This document shows, in pieces, positions 15,151-22,545 of a stretch of DNA of 30,874 bases (positions are counted from its first letter, which is position 1; every line of letters begins with the position of its first letter). The translations under genes were made by a program, and so were the position numbers. This DNA comes from a virus. Under the pieces are notes generated by a model, which worked only from the letters and a program-made list of their open reading frames with translations, was not told where the DNA came from and searched no databases. The stretch lies in the IMG/VR virus record IMGVR_UViG_3300003321_000059, positions 1 through 30,874 of that record; one strand, given 5' to 3'.

Positions 15151-15530
15151 TGCCCCGCCTGTCGATGGAAGAGTACGCTGACCTTACCGGGCGGAACATC
15201 TCGCTTCGCGACTTCCATCTTCGCCAGGTCGAAGCTGTTGGCACTTTCGACTGGGAGGGTGAAGACCGGCCGGTATGGACGATTCGCTTCCGTGGCGGTG
15301 GTCAGATCCACAACTACGATCCGACAATCTTGGCACCGTCTCATATCGTCGGCGCTCAGTTGAACCTCGTCGTCCTCGGTGCGCATGATCCGGTCACAGG
15401 ACAGGCACGCACGGAGATGCGCTTCGGCCTGAATCCCGTCTACCTCAATCCGCTTGAGTACGCGATGCAGGATCCAGCAGTGACGGATGACAAGATCGTC
15501 TTTGCCCAAAGAAGCAGGGCAAACCTATGA
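15150..15530 (+). CDS. Hypothetical protein
   Basis: A 126-residue protein starting at a TGATG junction. The sequence has a mixed beta content ('RPVWTIRFRGGGQIHNYDP', 'AQLNLVVLGA') with no signal peptide, membrane segment or recognised motif. It ends in an ATGA overlap with the next small gene, so it belongs to the run behind the polymerase. Confidence 0.65.
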   Translation: MPRLSMEEYADLTGRNISLRDFHLRQVEAVGTFDWEGEDRPVWTIRFRGGGQIHNYDPTILAPSHIVGAQLNLVVLGAHDPVTGQARTEMRFGLNPVYLNPLEYAMQDPAVTDDKIVFAQRSRANL

Positions 15531-15730
15531 AGGTGCGCGGCTGGCTGATGATCGGCGACGCGAGCGCCTCGTACAGCCTCCCTCCGGGGAACGACGTGCT
15601 GGGCGGGAGTCTGAGGCTGGGAGGGCCGCTGCCGAACGCATCGGACTATCAGCCGGGCGACTGGATGCGCTGGGCGCCTACGCCGGAAGTAGGCCCAATG
15701 ACGCTCGTCTGCGTGGACATTCCGCTCTAG
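15527..15730 (+). CDS. Small hypothetical protein
   Basis: A 67-residue product ('MKVRGWLMIGDASASYSLPP') started by an ATGA overlap. It is rich in Gly, Pro and Trp and looks like a short beta fold. A longer frame overlaps it in another phase but has no ribosome site. No family is recognised. Confidence 0.55.
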   Translation: MKVRGWLMIGDASASYSLPPGNDVLGGSLRLGGPLPNASDYQPGDWMRWAPTPEVGPMTLVCVDIPL

Positions 15731-15769
15731 ATCAGCGCACTCACAACATCAATCAAAGGAGTGACAAAG

Positions 15770-16033
15770 ATGACTGATACACCTGACAACTACCCGATGG
15801 AGATCAAGTGGTGGGAGAACGCTGACGGTGAGTTCAACTGGCATGCCTTGGCATCAAATGGCGAGGTTCTTTTTGGCAGTGTTCAGGGCTACGTCAACAA
15901 GACCGAGATGCTTCAGTACGTTGCCGCGTGGTTCCCGCATGCCACCATCTCACCGCGCGATGGCGAGCCGCAGTCGTCTACGTCTATTGCTGCGGCACAG
16001 CTTCAGGAGTCCGGCCAGTCTGAGCCTGTTTAG
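15770..16033 (+). CDS. Small protein with DUF1508/YegP-like repeat (tentative)
   Basis: The 87-residue protein contains 'MEIKWWENADGEFNWHALAS' and 'NGEVLFGSVQGYVNKTEMLQ', which follows the YegP/DUF1508 pattern (…G.w.WhL.A.NGe.i..S.gY..K...). That family has a small alpha/beta fold of unknown function. The C-terminal 35 residues are low-complexity Ser/Ala/Gln. ATG 15770 is preceded by AAAGGAG with the TGACAA motif in the spacer; the GTG at 15761 lies inside the ribosome site region. Confidence 0.6.
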   Translation: MTDTPDNYPMEIKWWENADGEFNWHALASNGEVLFGSVQGYVNKTEMLQYVAAWFPHATISPRDGEPQSSTSIAAAQLQESGQSEPV

Positions 16034-16036
16034 TAG

Positions 16037-17110
16037 ATGCCAAGGAAAAGCGCACTGACGAAGAGTGGTGGCGCGGCGGCAACACTTGCTGCTCGCGTCA
16101 ATTCCGCCATGAAGCGGAATGTTGTCACGATGGCAAGCGATCCGCGCTTCGAAGTGAAGCGAGTCCCGACGGGTTCACTTGTCATTGACAGACTGACGGG
16201 TGGCGGCTTCGCAAGAGGCCGCCATGTTCTCCTCTACGGCGACTTCATGGTTGGCAAGTCGCTCATCCTCTACATGACGCTCGTGCTTGCGCAGCAGCGT
16301 GGCGAGGTTGTTGCGCTGGTGGATGGTGAGAAGGTGTTTGATCCAGCGTGGTTCACTACGCTTGGGGGCGATCCTGATCAGCTTGTCATGTTCCAGCCTG
16401 AGGAGCAGTCCTTCTCGGCCAACGAGATCGGCAATGTCCTACGTCTACTTGTTGACAAGTCCGCTGGCATGGAAGCTGCCAGCATCGTCGGCGTGGATTC
16501 GGTGGCAAGTCTGATCCCCGAGGAGGAGCTACTGCACGACCTTGAGGAAGGGGATGCTCGCGTAGCCAGCCAAGCTCGCCTGATGAGTCTCCTCCTTCGT
16601 ATCCTGACAAGTCAGAACGATGACACCCTGTTCATCTGGACGAATCAGTGGCGTGACAAGATCAGTCGTATCCCTGGCCAGCGTTCGACTCCTGGTGGCC
16701 GCAGTCTCGGCTTCTACGCCAGTACGATGATCGAGATGATGAAGGGTGACAAGGAGACGATTCCGCACTCTGTGCCGTACAAAGGCAAGCTCGTGGAGCG
16801 CAAGATGGTCGAGGGTCAGTGGGTCAACTGTACGCTTACCAAGGAGAAGACCGGCGCTCGTCCCTTCGACACGCTTTCCTTCATGCTGGACTACGAGACA
16901 CGCCATATCGACCGTGCCAGGGAGATCATCGATCTTGGCATGCGTGATGGCGCAATTGAGCGCAAGGGCGACTACTACGAGATGGCATCGCCGGACGGCG
17001 GCGTCGTCCGCGCTCATGGGATCAAGCGAGCCGTTGCTAGGATCAACGACGACGAGGAGCTTCGTGAATTCCTGGTGACATGCATCGAGGAGGCTGGTTC
17101 CGGTGTCTAG
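16037..17110 (+). CDS. RecA-family recombinase
   Basis: Strand-exchange ATPase for recombination-dependent replication and repair. Residues show 'PTGSLVIDRLTGGGFARGRH', Walker A 'GDFMVGKS' (68-75), a catalytic Glu strand 'VVALVDGEKVFD', Walker B 'IVGVDSVASLIP' (Asp154), and an L2-like region 'TNQWRDKISRIPGQRSTPGG' then 'LGFYASTMIEMMKGD', which closely follows the RecA order. At 357 residues it is full length. The N-terminus MPRKSALTKSGG resembles the starts of two other genes here. The ribosome site is poor, so translation may depend on readthrough coupling from the gene 3 bases upstream. Its end overlaps the next GTG start by 8 bases. Confidence 0.9.
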   Translation: MPRKSALTKSGGAAATLAARVNSAMKRNVVTMASDPRFEVKRVPTGSLVIDRLTGGGFARGRHVLLYGDFMVGKSLILYMTLVLAQQRGEVVALVDGEKVFDPAWFTTLGGDPDQLVMFQPEEQSFSANEIGNVLRLLVDKSAGMEAASIVGVDSVASLIPEEELLHDLEEGDARVASQARLMSLLLRILTSQNDDTLFIWTNQWRDKISRIPGQRSTPGGRSLGFYASTMIEMMKGDKETIPHSVPYKGKLVERKMVEGQWVNCTLTKEKTGARPFDTLSFMLDYETRHIDRAREIIDLGMRDGAIERKGDYYEMASPDGGVVRAHGIKRAVARINDDEELREFLVTCIEEAGSGV

Positions 17111-17327
17111 CGTGAAGGTCTGTGACAACTGCGGCAAGGTGATCCACGAAACGAAGAACCCTATCGTCGCCAAGCTCTACTTGGCACCTTACGTGGCTGG
17201 CAAGACACGCGCACTGCATAGTCACTACACGGCCAGCATGGATCTCGGCCGCTGCTGCGCTGAAACGATGATCTCGCAGAAGCGATGGGTCAAGCGCAAG
17301 GCGAGGGCACGTCAAAATGGGCGTTAA
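17103..17327 (+). CDS. Small zinc-finger-like protein
   Basis: A 74-residue basic protein starting at GTG 17103. 'KVCDNCGKVIHETKN' gives a CxxC knuckle and 'DLGRCCAETM' a later Cys pair, together a possible zinc site. The C-terminus is Arg/Lys-rich ('RWVKRKARARQNGR'), suggesting nucleic-acid contact. It lies between RecA and an Hjc-like nuclease with overlaps on both sides, so a recombination accessory role is plausible. Confidence 0.65.
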   Translation: MSSVKVCDNCGKVIHETKNPIVAKLYLAPYVAGKTRALHSHYTASMDLGRCCAETMISQKRWVKRKARARQNGR

Positions 17328-17664
17328 AACCCCTTGGGAGCGTGCTACAGCCGCTCGTAGGGCCAAGAGGAGTGAAACCCAGGCCGCGGCATCTGACGGC
17401 GGGAGAAGGGTTCCTGCGAGCGGGGCGCTCCGTGGCAACAAAGGCGACGTGCGGACGCTCGACTATCTGATCGAGGACAAGTTCACCGATGCCGAATCGT
17501 TCACGATCAAGTTGTCAATGCTCCGCAAGACCGTGCAGGAAGCTCTACAGATGCACGGCCGCTTGCCAATGTGGAGAATCACGATCCGGGGCGAGCGGTT
17601 TCGCCTGATGCGCGAGGACGACTATCTCTACCTGAAGGCCCAAGCGGATGCCAACTTCGACTGA
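17317..17664 (+). CDS. PD-(D/E)XK Holliday-junction-resolvase-like nuclease
   Basis: A 115-residue protein. The core has the archaeal Hjc/phage resolvase layout: 'VPASGALRGNKGDV' with Asp44, then 'YLIEDKF' with Glu53 and Lys55, then 'TIKLSMLRKTVQEALQMHGR' and a final strand pair 'MWRITIRGERFRLMREDDYL'. The SGA...KGDV...E.K order is typical of small phage PD-(D/E)XK junction or flap nucleases. The N-terminal 35 residues are basic and likely disordered. It overlaps its neighbours on both sides and sits next to RecA and a second PD-(D/E)XK nuclease. Function in DNA branch processing is inferred. Confidence 0.75.
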   Translation: MGVKTPWERATAARRAKRSETQAAASDGGRRVPASGALRGNKGDVRTLDYLIEDKFTDAESFTIKLSMLRKTVQEALQMHGRLPMWRITIRGERFRLMREDDYLYLKAQADANFD

Positions 17665-18589
17665 GCGGCGGATCCTTCAGCGCCGCCAGGCTCAAGAGAG
17701 CGGCGCCCTCCTCGTGCCGATCCTTGAGGAGCTACTAGAGCGCGAGTGCATTCCCGAAGACGAGGACGACTTCCGCTTCATCGATATGCTGCTTCGGGTT
17801 CGTGCGATGCCAAGGTCGAAGGGCGTCTTCTCCCCTTCGATGCTGGGTAGCTGTGTGCGTCAGGCATGGTTCTCCAAGCGCGGTGAGAAGAAGCATTTGG
17901 CACACAGCCCTCAGACCAACGGTTACTTCCTCACCGGCAACTTCGTCCACTTCAAGTGGCAGTTTGCGATGTGGAAGGCGCATCGCAAAGGACTCCTTGA
18001 GCTTGCCAAGATTCCTGCCGAGAATCGACAGGTCGCATGGGAGACCGACGATGCTGTTCGTGGCCCGTGGCGCTGGGCCGTCGAGGTACGCGTCATCGAC
18101 GGAGACTTCGGCGGCACCATCGATGTGATCCCCATTCTTGGTAAAGCGCACGTCACCGACTTCAAGGGGATCAACCTGATCGACTTTCAGCGCACGGTCA
18201 AGCGTGGCGCTCCGATCCCGTACCGGCGGCAGATCGTCGGCTATTCGCGGATCGCTGAGCGCGTACTTGGCATCGAGTTCGGAGATGCGCTTCTGATCAG
18301 CGAGTGTAAGGCTGGGCCGGTCAGTGGTATCGACTCGCCGTTGGCGCTCCACGAGACCCGCGTGCCGCTTGAAAAGTTCGACGGCGATCTGAAGCGGCGC
18401 CTGAAGACTCTCCGCTGGTATGACCATCGTGACGAGATGCCAGAGGCCGAGTGTGTATCGACGCGGCATATGAGTTTTCAGGAATGCCCATTCAACCGCT
18501 TCTGTCTCGATGAAGTCCGCGAGGCGCAGAAGGAGCACGAGGCGAAGCTTCGTCGGCGTGCCAAGAGCTTGCGCGTATCGCGTGGCTAG
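17648..18589 (+). CDS. Cas4/RecB-like PD-(D/E)XK exonuclease
   Basis: A 313-residue nuclease of the RecB/Cas4 superfamily. The N-terminal 'FSPSMLGSCVRQAWF' resembles the entry motif of Cas4, with Cys69. The active site is 'GTIDVIPILGKAHVTDFKG' with Asp159, Asp171 and Lys173, followed by a QxxxY-like 'RRQIVGYSRIAERVLG'. Three more cysteines near the C-terminus (269, 280, 286; 'FQECPFNRFC') could complete an iron-sulfur cluster, though the spacing of the first one differs from the standard Cas4 set. It probably resects DNA ends for RecA. There is no Cas1 or Cas2 nearby, so a CRISPR role is not suggested. Confidence 0.8.
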   Translation: MPTSTERRILQRRQAQESGALLVPILEELLERECIPEDEDDFRFIDMLLRVRAMPRSKGVFSPSMLGSCVRQAWFSKRGEKKHLAHSPQTNGYFLTGNFVHFKWQFAMWKAHRKGLLELAKIPAENRQVAWETDDAVRGPWRWAVEVRVIDGDFGGTIDVIPILGKAHVTDFKGINLIDFQRTVKRGAPIPYRRQIVGYSRIAERVLGIEFGDALLISECKAGPVSGIDSPLALHETRVPLEKFDGDLKRRLKTLRWYDHRDEMPEAECVSTRHMSFQECPFNRFCLDEVREAQKEHEAKLRRRAKSLRVSRG

Positions 18590-18794
18590 AAAAGCCTCTA
18601 CTGCCAAGATCGTAGAGATCGGACGCATCCACTTCCTGGTGGAGTCGAAGTCCGAAGAAGGTTGGCACTGCGTTGACCTTGAGCCCGTGGACGACGACTG
18701 GCCCAAGGGAGGATGCACTTGTCGCGGATTCACCGTGCGCAAGGAATGCAGCCACGTCGATGCGGTGCTGGATCTCCTGCGCAGCCAGGTTTGA
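18582..18794 (+). CDS. Stand-alone SWIM zinc-finger protein
   Basis: A 70-residue protein starting at GTG 18582, overlapping the nuclease stop. The C-terminal 'GCTCRGFTVRKECSHVDAVL' fits the SWIM motif CxCx(n)CxH, which binds zinc and is found in nucleic-acid-binding and recombination-linked proteins such as Shu2/Sws1. The preceding strands 'IHFLVESKSEEGWHCVDL' are the usual SWIM beta part. An upstream frame extension exists but has no ribosome site. Its position behind RecA and nucleases fits a recombination-mediator role. Confidence 0.75.
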   Translation: MARKASTAKIVEIGRIHFLVESKSEEGWHCVDLEPVDDDWPKGGCTCRGFTVRKECSHVDAVLDLLRSQV

Positions 18795-18818
18795 CAGGTC
18801 AGACTTTTCTGGTAAACT
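18791..18818 (+). promoter_or_regulatory. SigA-like promoter with extended -10 (P1)
   Basis: TTGACA (18791-18796), a 16-base spacer and TAAACT (18813-18818) with TGG directly before the -10. The block TTTCTG(G/C)TAAACTCTC is shared with the promoter at 23799. A short inverted repeat (CCCT/AGGG, 18821-18832) lies at the expected start site. It would drive the genes from 18856 on. Confidence 0.75.
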
Positions 18819-18855
18819 CTCCCTGGTTAGGGTCTGTCTACTAGGAGGTTGGCCT

Positions 18856-19113
18856 ATGGATCTGAATTGGGACTGGCCTGAGTTTCCCGCTCGAGTTGCC
18901 AAGTTCATCGAGACCGGGTATATCGCTGTTCACAGTGCCCGTGTTCCGCATGTCGAGGGTGGTGCAGTTCTTTGGGATGAGTCTAGACTTGTCACTGTTG
19001 ATCTCGATGCGTGGGTAGAACCGCTGAACTTCTGGGAAAAACTCATCATTGCTGGGTGTGTGATGGCAATGGTTTTTGTCTTCGCCACGATCATCTATTG
19101 GGTGTTCGCCTAG
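18856..19113 (+). CDS. Small C-terminally membrane-anchored protein
   Basis: An 85-residue protein starting at ATG 18856 with AGGAGG 7 bases upstream. The first 60 residues are soluble; the end is a single membrane segment ('LIIAGCVMAMVFVFATIIYW'). It is the first gene behind promoter P1, so it may be expressed early. No family is recognised. Confidence 0.75.
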   Translation: MDLNWDWPEFPARVAKFIETGYIAVHSARVPHVEGGAVLWDESRLVTVDLDAWVEPLNFWEKLIIAGCVMAMVFVFATIIYWVFA

Positions 19114-19692
19114 ATGGTCAAAGCCGGGCCAAAGAAGCGTCGTGCCAAGTCTGAGGCCGAGTTGATCGCGAGCGCCGTGGAGGAGCATGGCGCTCGCGGC
19201 ATGCAGGTTGGCAAGCGCAATGGCAAGGTCAGGACATACAGCTACAAGAAGCCGGTCAAGAAGAAGACCGAACCGAAGCGGAAACTCTCACTTGACAAGT
19301 CGGCTGAAGGTCTCAACGACCGCAACCGGCGAGACTGGGAGCCGTGGGAGGAGGCGATCCTATTCGTGGAACCGACGAAGGTACTCGATGAGTTGGTAAG
19401 GAAGCAGATCGAATGCGAGCACAAGCCGCTGAAGACCGCGCGGCCACTTGCCGTGCTAGGAGAAGAGCGCGAGTGGCGTACCTGCCCGACTTGTCAGTCA
19501 GTTCTCCGTTGGTGGGGGAGCTACACGACAACCCTTCAGGGCGAGTGGATGAGCTATCGCGTCGATGGTTACCCAATGGAGGAATGGGGCGAACTTTTCA
19601 CGAAGGACAAGTCCCTCTGGATCCCGATGATCGAGGAAGCCGCATACCTGAAGAACACCGACGAGGAGGTTGGCAATGAAGATGACAACTGA
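19114..19692 (+). CDS. Hypothetical protein with zinc-knuckle
   Basis: A 192-residue protein. The N-terminal 70 residues are Lys/Arg-rich ('SYKKPVKKKTEPKRKLSLDK') and could bind nucleic acid. A C/H set 'IECEHKPL ... EWRTCPTCQSVLRWWGSY' could bind zinc. The C-terminus is acidic. The ATG directly follows the TAG of the previous gene without a clear ribosome site, suggesting coupling. No family is recognised. Confidence 0.7.
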   Translation: MVKAGPKKRRAKSEAELIASAVEEHGARGMQVGKRNGKVRTYSYKKPVKKKTEPKRKLSLDKSAEGLNDRNRRDWEPWEEAILFVEPTKVLDELVRKQIECEHKPLKTARPLAVLGEEREWRTCPTCQSVLRWWGSYTTTLQGEWMSYRVDGYPMEEWGELFTKDKSLWIPMIEEAAYLKNTDEEVGNEDDN

Positions 19693-19903
19693 GAGTGTCC
19701 GCATCTGCCTAGATATCACCCTGCGTCATCCCCGCAACGGTCGTGGGCTGATTGATTTGGCCGACGCCATCGAGGATGTTGTCAGGGATCTTCGCTCTGT
19801 CGCATCTGTTCGTTGGGTCGAATCGACGGCGGCTGAGCCTGATTTCGACTACAGCGAGTGGAACGCCATCATGGTGACAAGGAGGGCGATGCGCAATGGC
19901 TAA
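19676..19903 (+). CDS. Small hypothetical protein
   Basis: A 75-residue product ('TESVRICLDITLRHPRNGRG') starting at ATG 19676, with GAGGAGG upstream and TTGGCA filling the spacer. The order strand, helix ('LIDLADAIEDVVRDLRSV'), strand ('SVRWVES') suggests a small ferredoxin-like fold. It overlaps the genes before and after. Confidence 0.65.
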   Translation: MKMTTESVRICLDITLRHPRNGRGLIDLADAIEDVVRDLRSVASVRWVESTAAEPDFDYSEWNAIMVTRRAMRNG

Positions 19904-20081
19904 GACGAAGCAGATCACAGTTGAGCTTGGCAATCCGCAGGAGAAGAAGTATGTTACACGCTACGACTTCGAAGAGCGGGACGATTCTGACGCGGCAATG
20001 TCGAGCGCGTACATCAGCAAGGAGGCGCTGAAGGAACTTGGCAACCCTGAGCGCGTCAAGATCACGATTGAGGCCGCCTGA
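19896..20081 (+). CDS. Small hypothetical protein
   Basis: A 61-residue protein with a short two-part beta sheet pattern: 'KQITVELGNPQEKKYVTRYD' and 'YISKEALKELGNPERVKITI'. Two LGNP elements are present, so it may be a small internal repeat. It starts at ATG 19896 behind AAGGAGG and ends in TGATG with the Spo11-like gene. No family is recognised. Confidence 0.65.
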   Translation: MAKTKQITVELGNPQEKKYVTRYDFEERDDSDAAMSSAYISKEALKELGNPERVKITIEAA

Positions 20082-20884
20082 TGGCAAGCGGCCGCAATTG
20101 GAGCGCCGTCCTCAATCATGCGGCAGCCATTGTCCGCAGCTACGACACGCGGGTGACGTTGCGGCAGTTGTTCTACCGGCTGGTTGCCGATGGCACGCTC
20201 CGCAATACGCGCAGCGAGTACGGGCAATTGAGTGCCAAGACCGCGCAGGCTCGTCGCGACGGATGGTTCCCCGATCTGATGGATCGCACGCGCTCTATCG
20301 AACGTGCTCGCACGTTCGACTCGCCAACTGATGCCAAGTCATGGTTGTCCCAAATCTATCGGCGGGATCGGACTGAGGGTCAGAACTACTGCATCTACTT
20401 GGCAGTCGAGAAAGCAGGTATTGTCAATCAGCTATGGGAGTGGTTCAGCGCCTACGGCTTGCCGATCCTGCCGCTTCAGGGCTATGCGTCTCAGAGCTTC
20501 GTTGACGAGGTTGCCGAGGACGTGATGGCGGACGGCCGCGAATCGGTGCTGATTTATGCTGGCGACTTCGATCCATCGGGCGAGGACATCGACCGCGATT
20601 TCTGCGAGCGCACCGGATGCTGGGACAACATCTATCGCATCGCCCTACTGCCAAGTCAGGTCGAGGAGTACGACCTACCGCCTGCGATGGGCAAGGCAAC
20701 CGACTCGCGTGCTTCGCAGTTCATCGCCAAGCATGGTGAGTTGGTACAGGTCGAGCTTGACGCTCTTCCTCCCGACGTTCTGCGAAGTCTGTACGAGAAT
20801 CAGGTGTTCGAATACTTCGATACCGACGCGTGGGAGGAAGTTGTCAACCGTGAGAGAAAGGAGCGTGATTCCCTTGTCGCATAA
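20081..20884 (+). CDS. Stand-alone Spo11/Topo VI-A-like protein (Mini-A type)
   Basis: A 267-residue protein with the two domains of type IIB topoisomerase A subunits. The winged-helix 5Y-CAP-like part has 'RVTLRQLFYRLVADGTLRN' with candidate catalytic Tyr32. The Toprim part has 'LAVEKAGI' (Glu110) and 'YAGDFDPSGEDIDRDF' (Asp162, Asp164). The middle 'YGQLSAKTAQARRDGWFPDL' is typical of this phage and bacterial family. No B subunit (GHKL ATPase) is found in the window. Such isolated A-like proteins are known as Mini-A in mobile elements. It may make or reverse double-strand breaks, or act as a nuclease in recombination. Activity is not established by sequence. Confidence 0.8.
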   Translation: MASGRNWSAVLNHAAAIVRSYDTRVTLRQLFYRLVADGTLRNTRSEYGQLSAKTAQARRDGWFPDLMDRTRSIERARTFDSPTDAKSWLSQIYRRDRTEGQNYCIYLAVEKAGIVNQLWEWFSAYGLPILPLQGYASQSFVDEVAEDVMADGRESVLIYAGDFDPSGEDIDRDFCERTGCWDNIYRIALLPSQVEEYDLPPAMGKATDSRASQFIAKHGELVQVELDALPPDVLRSLYENQVFEYFDTDAWEEVVNRERKERDSLVA

Positions 20885-21068
20885 GCACACACATGCAGTA
20901 GTTGTCAGTCGCATCGTGACGTCGTTCTCGTTCAATGAGGCACTTCAGTACGCCAAGACATACCGCGAGCGTGGCTACATCACTGAAGTGATCAGTATCG
21001 AGGAAGCGTGCAGGCGCACTGGCGAAGGCATGCAGCAGGATTTGACTAAGGTGGATCCAAGTGCCTAG
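20874..21068 (+). CDS. Small hypothetical protein, TTG start
   Basis: A 64-residue protein ('FSFNEALQYAKTYRERGYIT' then 'EVISIEEACRR'), alpha/beta in appearance. The start is placed at TTG 20874, 10 bases behind AAAGGAG; a GTG at 20865 is in frame but sits on the ribosome site. It overlaps the end of the Spo11-like gene and the start of the next gene. No family is recognised. Confidence 0.55.
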   Translation: MSHKHTHAVVVSRIVTSFSFNEALQYAKTYRERGYITEVISIEEACRRTGEGMQQDLTKVDPSA

Positions 21069-21480
21069 AAAGTCGATCACAGCCTTTTCACCCAAGTCCA
21101 TCGAGCGGATGGAGAACGAGGCCGTCGAGGAGTTCAAGATGGTTTCCGAGATCAAGTACGAGCTTGCCAAGGATGCTTACGATCTTCAGGATGACGAGAC
21201 CAAGGCCGTCATCGACCGGATCGTTGACACGCTCAGGCAGTACGCCAGTGGCTACATCACCATTCAGTTGAACCCGCCCGAGGGCGCAATGGTGCCGGTG
21301 AAGATCGAGAACAAGTACCTTGGCTACAACCTGCTTTGGTTGGCAGTTGAGATCGTCAAGGACTTGGCATTTACTGACATCCGTGTCGCCAACTTCGAAT
21401 TCCCACAATCTCTCTGTGCGCAGTGTGGCGCAGAGATCATTCCCGAGAAGCGGAGCGGAAGGAAGGCTGGCCGCGGATGA
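21061..21480 (+). CDS. Hypothetical protein with MPRKS start and CxxC end
   Basis: A 139-residue protein starting at GTG 21061. The N-terminus MPRKSITAFSP resembles two other genes here. The body is helical ('AVEEFKMVSEIKYELAKDAY') followed by a beta part ('YITIQLNPPEG') and a helix 'YNLLWLAVEIVKDLA'. A CAQCG knuckle near the end may be half of a zinc site. No family is recognised. Confidence 0.65.
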   Translation: MPRKSITAFSPKSIERMENEAVEEFKMVSEIKYELAKDAYDLQDDETKAVIDRIVDTLRQYASGYITIQLNPPEGAMVPVKIENKYLGYNLLWLAVEIVKDLAFTDIRVANFEFPQSLCAQCGAEIIPEKRSGRKAGRG

Positions 21481-21611
21481 TTGCTATTGGTCTAGGTATC
21501 GGTCTTGGTCTATGGTTCAGTGGCTGGGCGTTTGGCAATGGTTTGAGACGTGGTTTGGCCACTTTGGCGCTCGCCGTCATGGAGAAAAATAAGGAGGATG
21601 CCAATGCCTAG
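21477..21611 (+). CDS. Tiny Gly-rich membrane protein
   Basis: A 44-residue peptide (MIAIGLGIGLGLWFSGWAFG...) with one or two short Gly-rich membrane segments, beginning at an ATGA overlap and ending 8 bases inside the next gene. Function unknown. Confidence 0.55.
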   Translation: MIAIGLGIGLGLWFSGWAFGNGLRRGLATLALAVMEKNKEDANA

Positions 21612-22101
21612 AAAGAGCGCAATCCTCAAGATCACGGTGACCGGAATCCCGAAGGACTGGCGCTGGCAGCTTGACAACCTCAAGCGGCTCACGCCGGTAC
21701 CGGGCACCGAGGAGCACTACGCGCGATACGTCGGCATGGTCGAGAAGCGGCTGACCCAGCATGCGCGGTTCGATCAGGCATGCGATCTGTACGACGCGCA
21801 CATGACCGACGATGCGCGTGCGCTCATGCGTGAAGAGGGCAAGTTGCTCGATCAGCGCATGTCGGCTGAGATGGGCGCTCTCGACCGCTGGCGTTATGCA
21901 TGCGAGCACCTGAATGACAAGGTGCTGGTGGCTGAGGAAGAGGTACGTGCCGTCGTTCTTGCAAGCCTGAGTGACAAGTTGGAAGGCATCGACTTCTCAT
22001 TGAACCACGGACTGCTTGGGTCGAAGGTGGCGCAGGCGATCCGCAAGAACGTGTCCGAGGAGACGATGGAGGCGCCGCTGTGCCGGGAGCACGCACTTTG
22101 A
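21604..22101 (+). CDS. Helical hypothetical protein
   Basis: A 165-residue, mostly helical protein with start MPRKSAILKITVTGIPKDW. The middle 'HYARYVGMVEKRLTQHARFD' and 'RALMREEGKLLDQRMSAEMG' suggest a helical bundle. ATG 21604 has AAGGAGG upstream with TGCCA in the spacer. It contains only a few of the TGMCAA sites. No family is recognised. Confidence 0.65.
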   Translation: MPRKSAILKITVTGIPKDWRWQLDNLKRLTPVPGTEEHYARYVGMVEKRLTQHARFDQACDLYDAHMTDDARALMREEGKLLDQRMSAEMGALDRWRYACEHLNDKVLVAEEEVRAVVLASLSDKLEGIDFSLNHGLLGSKVAQAIRKNVSEETMEAPLCREHAL

Positions 22102-22334
22102 GACTCACAAAAGCACGCGCCAACCAGAGAGTTGACAAGATCGTGAAGTGTCGTGGCGATCTACGAGCGGCGAAGCATATGACCGATCAGTTTCTCCGTG
22201 AACTCGGTTCACGCAATCCAAACAACCTCTACCTCTATGACGATCTTGTCACCGTGAGCGTCCTTGCCGAACTGCTCGCCGAGAAGATGGGCCAGTTAGT
22301 AACCGCTACTGAGACTGTGAGTTGGCATGTCTGA
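22098..22334 (+). CDS. Small hypothetical protein, TTG start
   Basis: A 78-residue helical, basic protein ('TDQFLRELGSRNPNNLYLYD'). I choose TTG 22098, which overlaps the previous stop as TTGA and has GGGAG 9 bases upstream; GTG 22080 is an in-frame alternative. The C-terminal helix 'LVTVSVLAELLAEKMGQL' is amphipathic. No family is recognised. Confidence 0.55.
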   Translation: MRLTKARANQRVDKIVKCRGDLRAAKHMTDQFLRELGSRNPNNLYLYDDLVTVSVLAELLAEKMGQLVTATETVSWHV

Positions 22335-22545
22335 TCTCAGAGAAGCTGGAATCGATGTCGTCAACGATCTCGGCTTTTCACGTGTACGGATTGAACGGCC
22401 TGCGATGGCCAGTGGCTATCAGTTCTTCAAAGTGACAAGTGATCGGAGCACGTTCAACTTCTACGTCACGCCCAAGGGTTATCTGCGGGTGGAGCAGCCG
22501 CGCACTGTAAGCCGTTCTAAGGCAAAGGAGGCTCAAGGTGGCTAG
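22327..22545 (+). CDS. Small hypothetical protein
   Basis: A 72-residue protein with a beta-strand centre ('YQFFKVTSDRSTFNFYVTPK') and a basic end. ATG 22327 overlaps the previous gene; TTGGCA lies directly before the start. The next gene starts inside its end. No family is recognised. Confidence 0.55.
   Translation: MSDLREAGIDVVNDLGFSRVRIERPAMASGYQFFKVTSDRSTFNFYVTPKGYLRVEQPRTVSRSKAKEAQGG

Noticed and set aside
15487-15777. 96-residue frame overlapping the small gene at 15527
   Set aside because: Arg/Ala-rich product, no ribosome site; the ATGA-coupled frame at 15527 is preferred.
17648-18589. Cas4-like nuclease as part of a CRISPR system
   Set aside because: No repeat array, Cas1 or Cas2 in the window; neighbours are RecA and junction nucleases.
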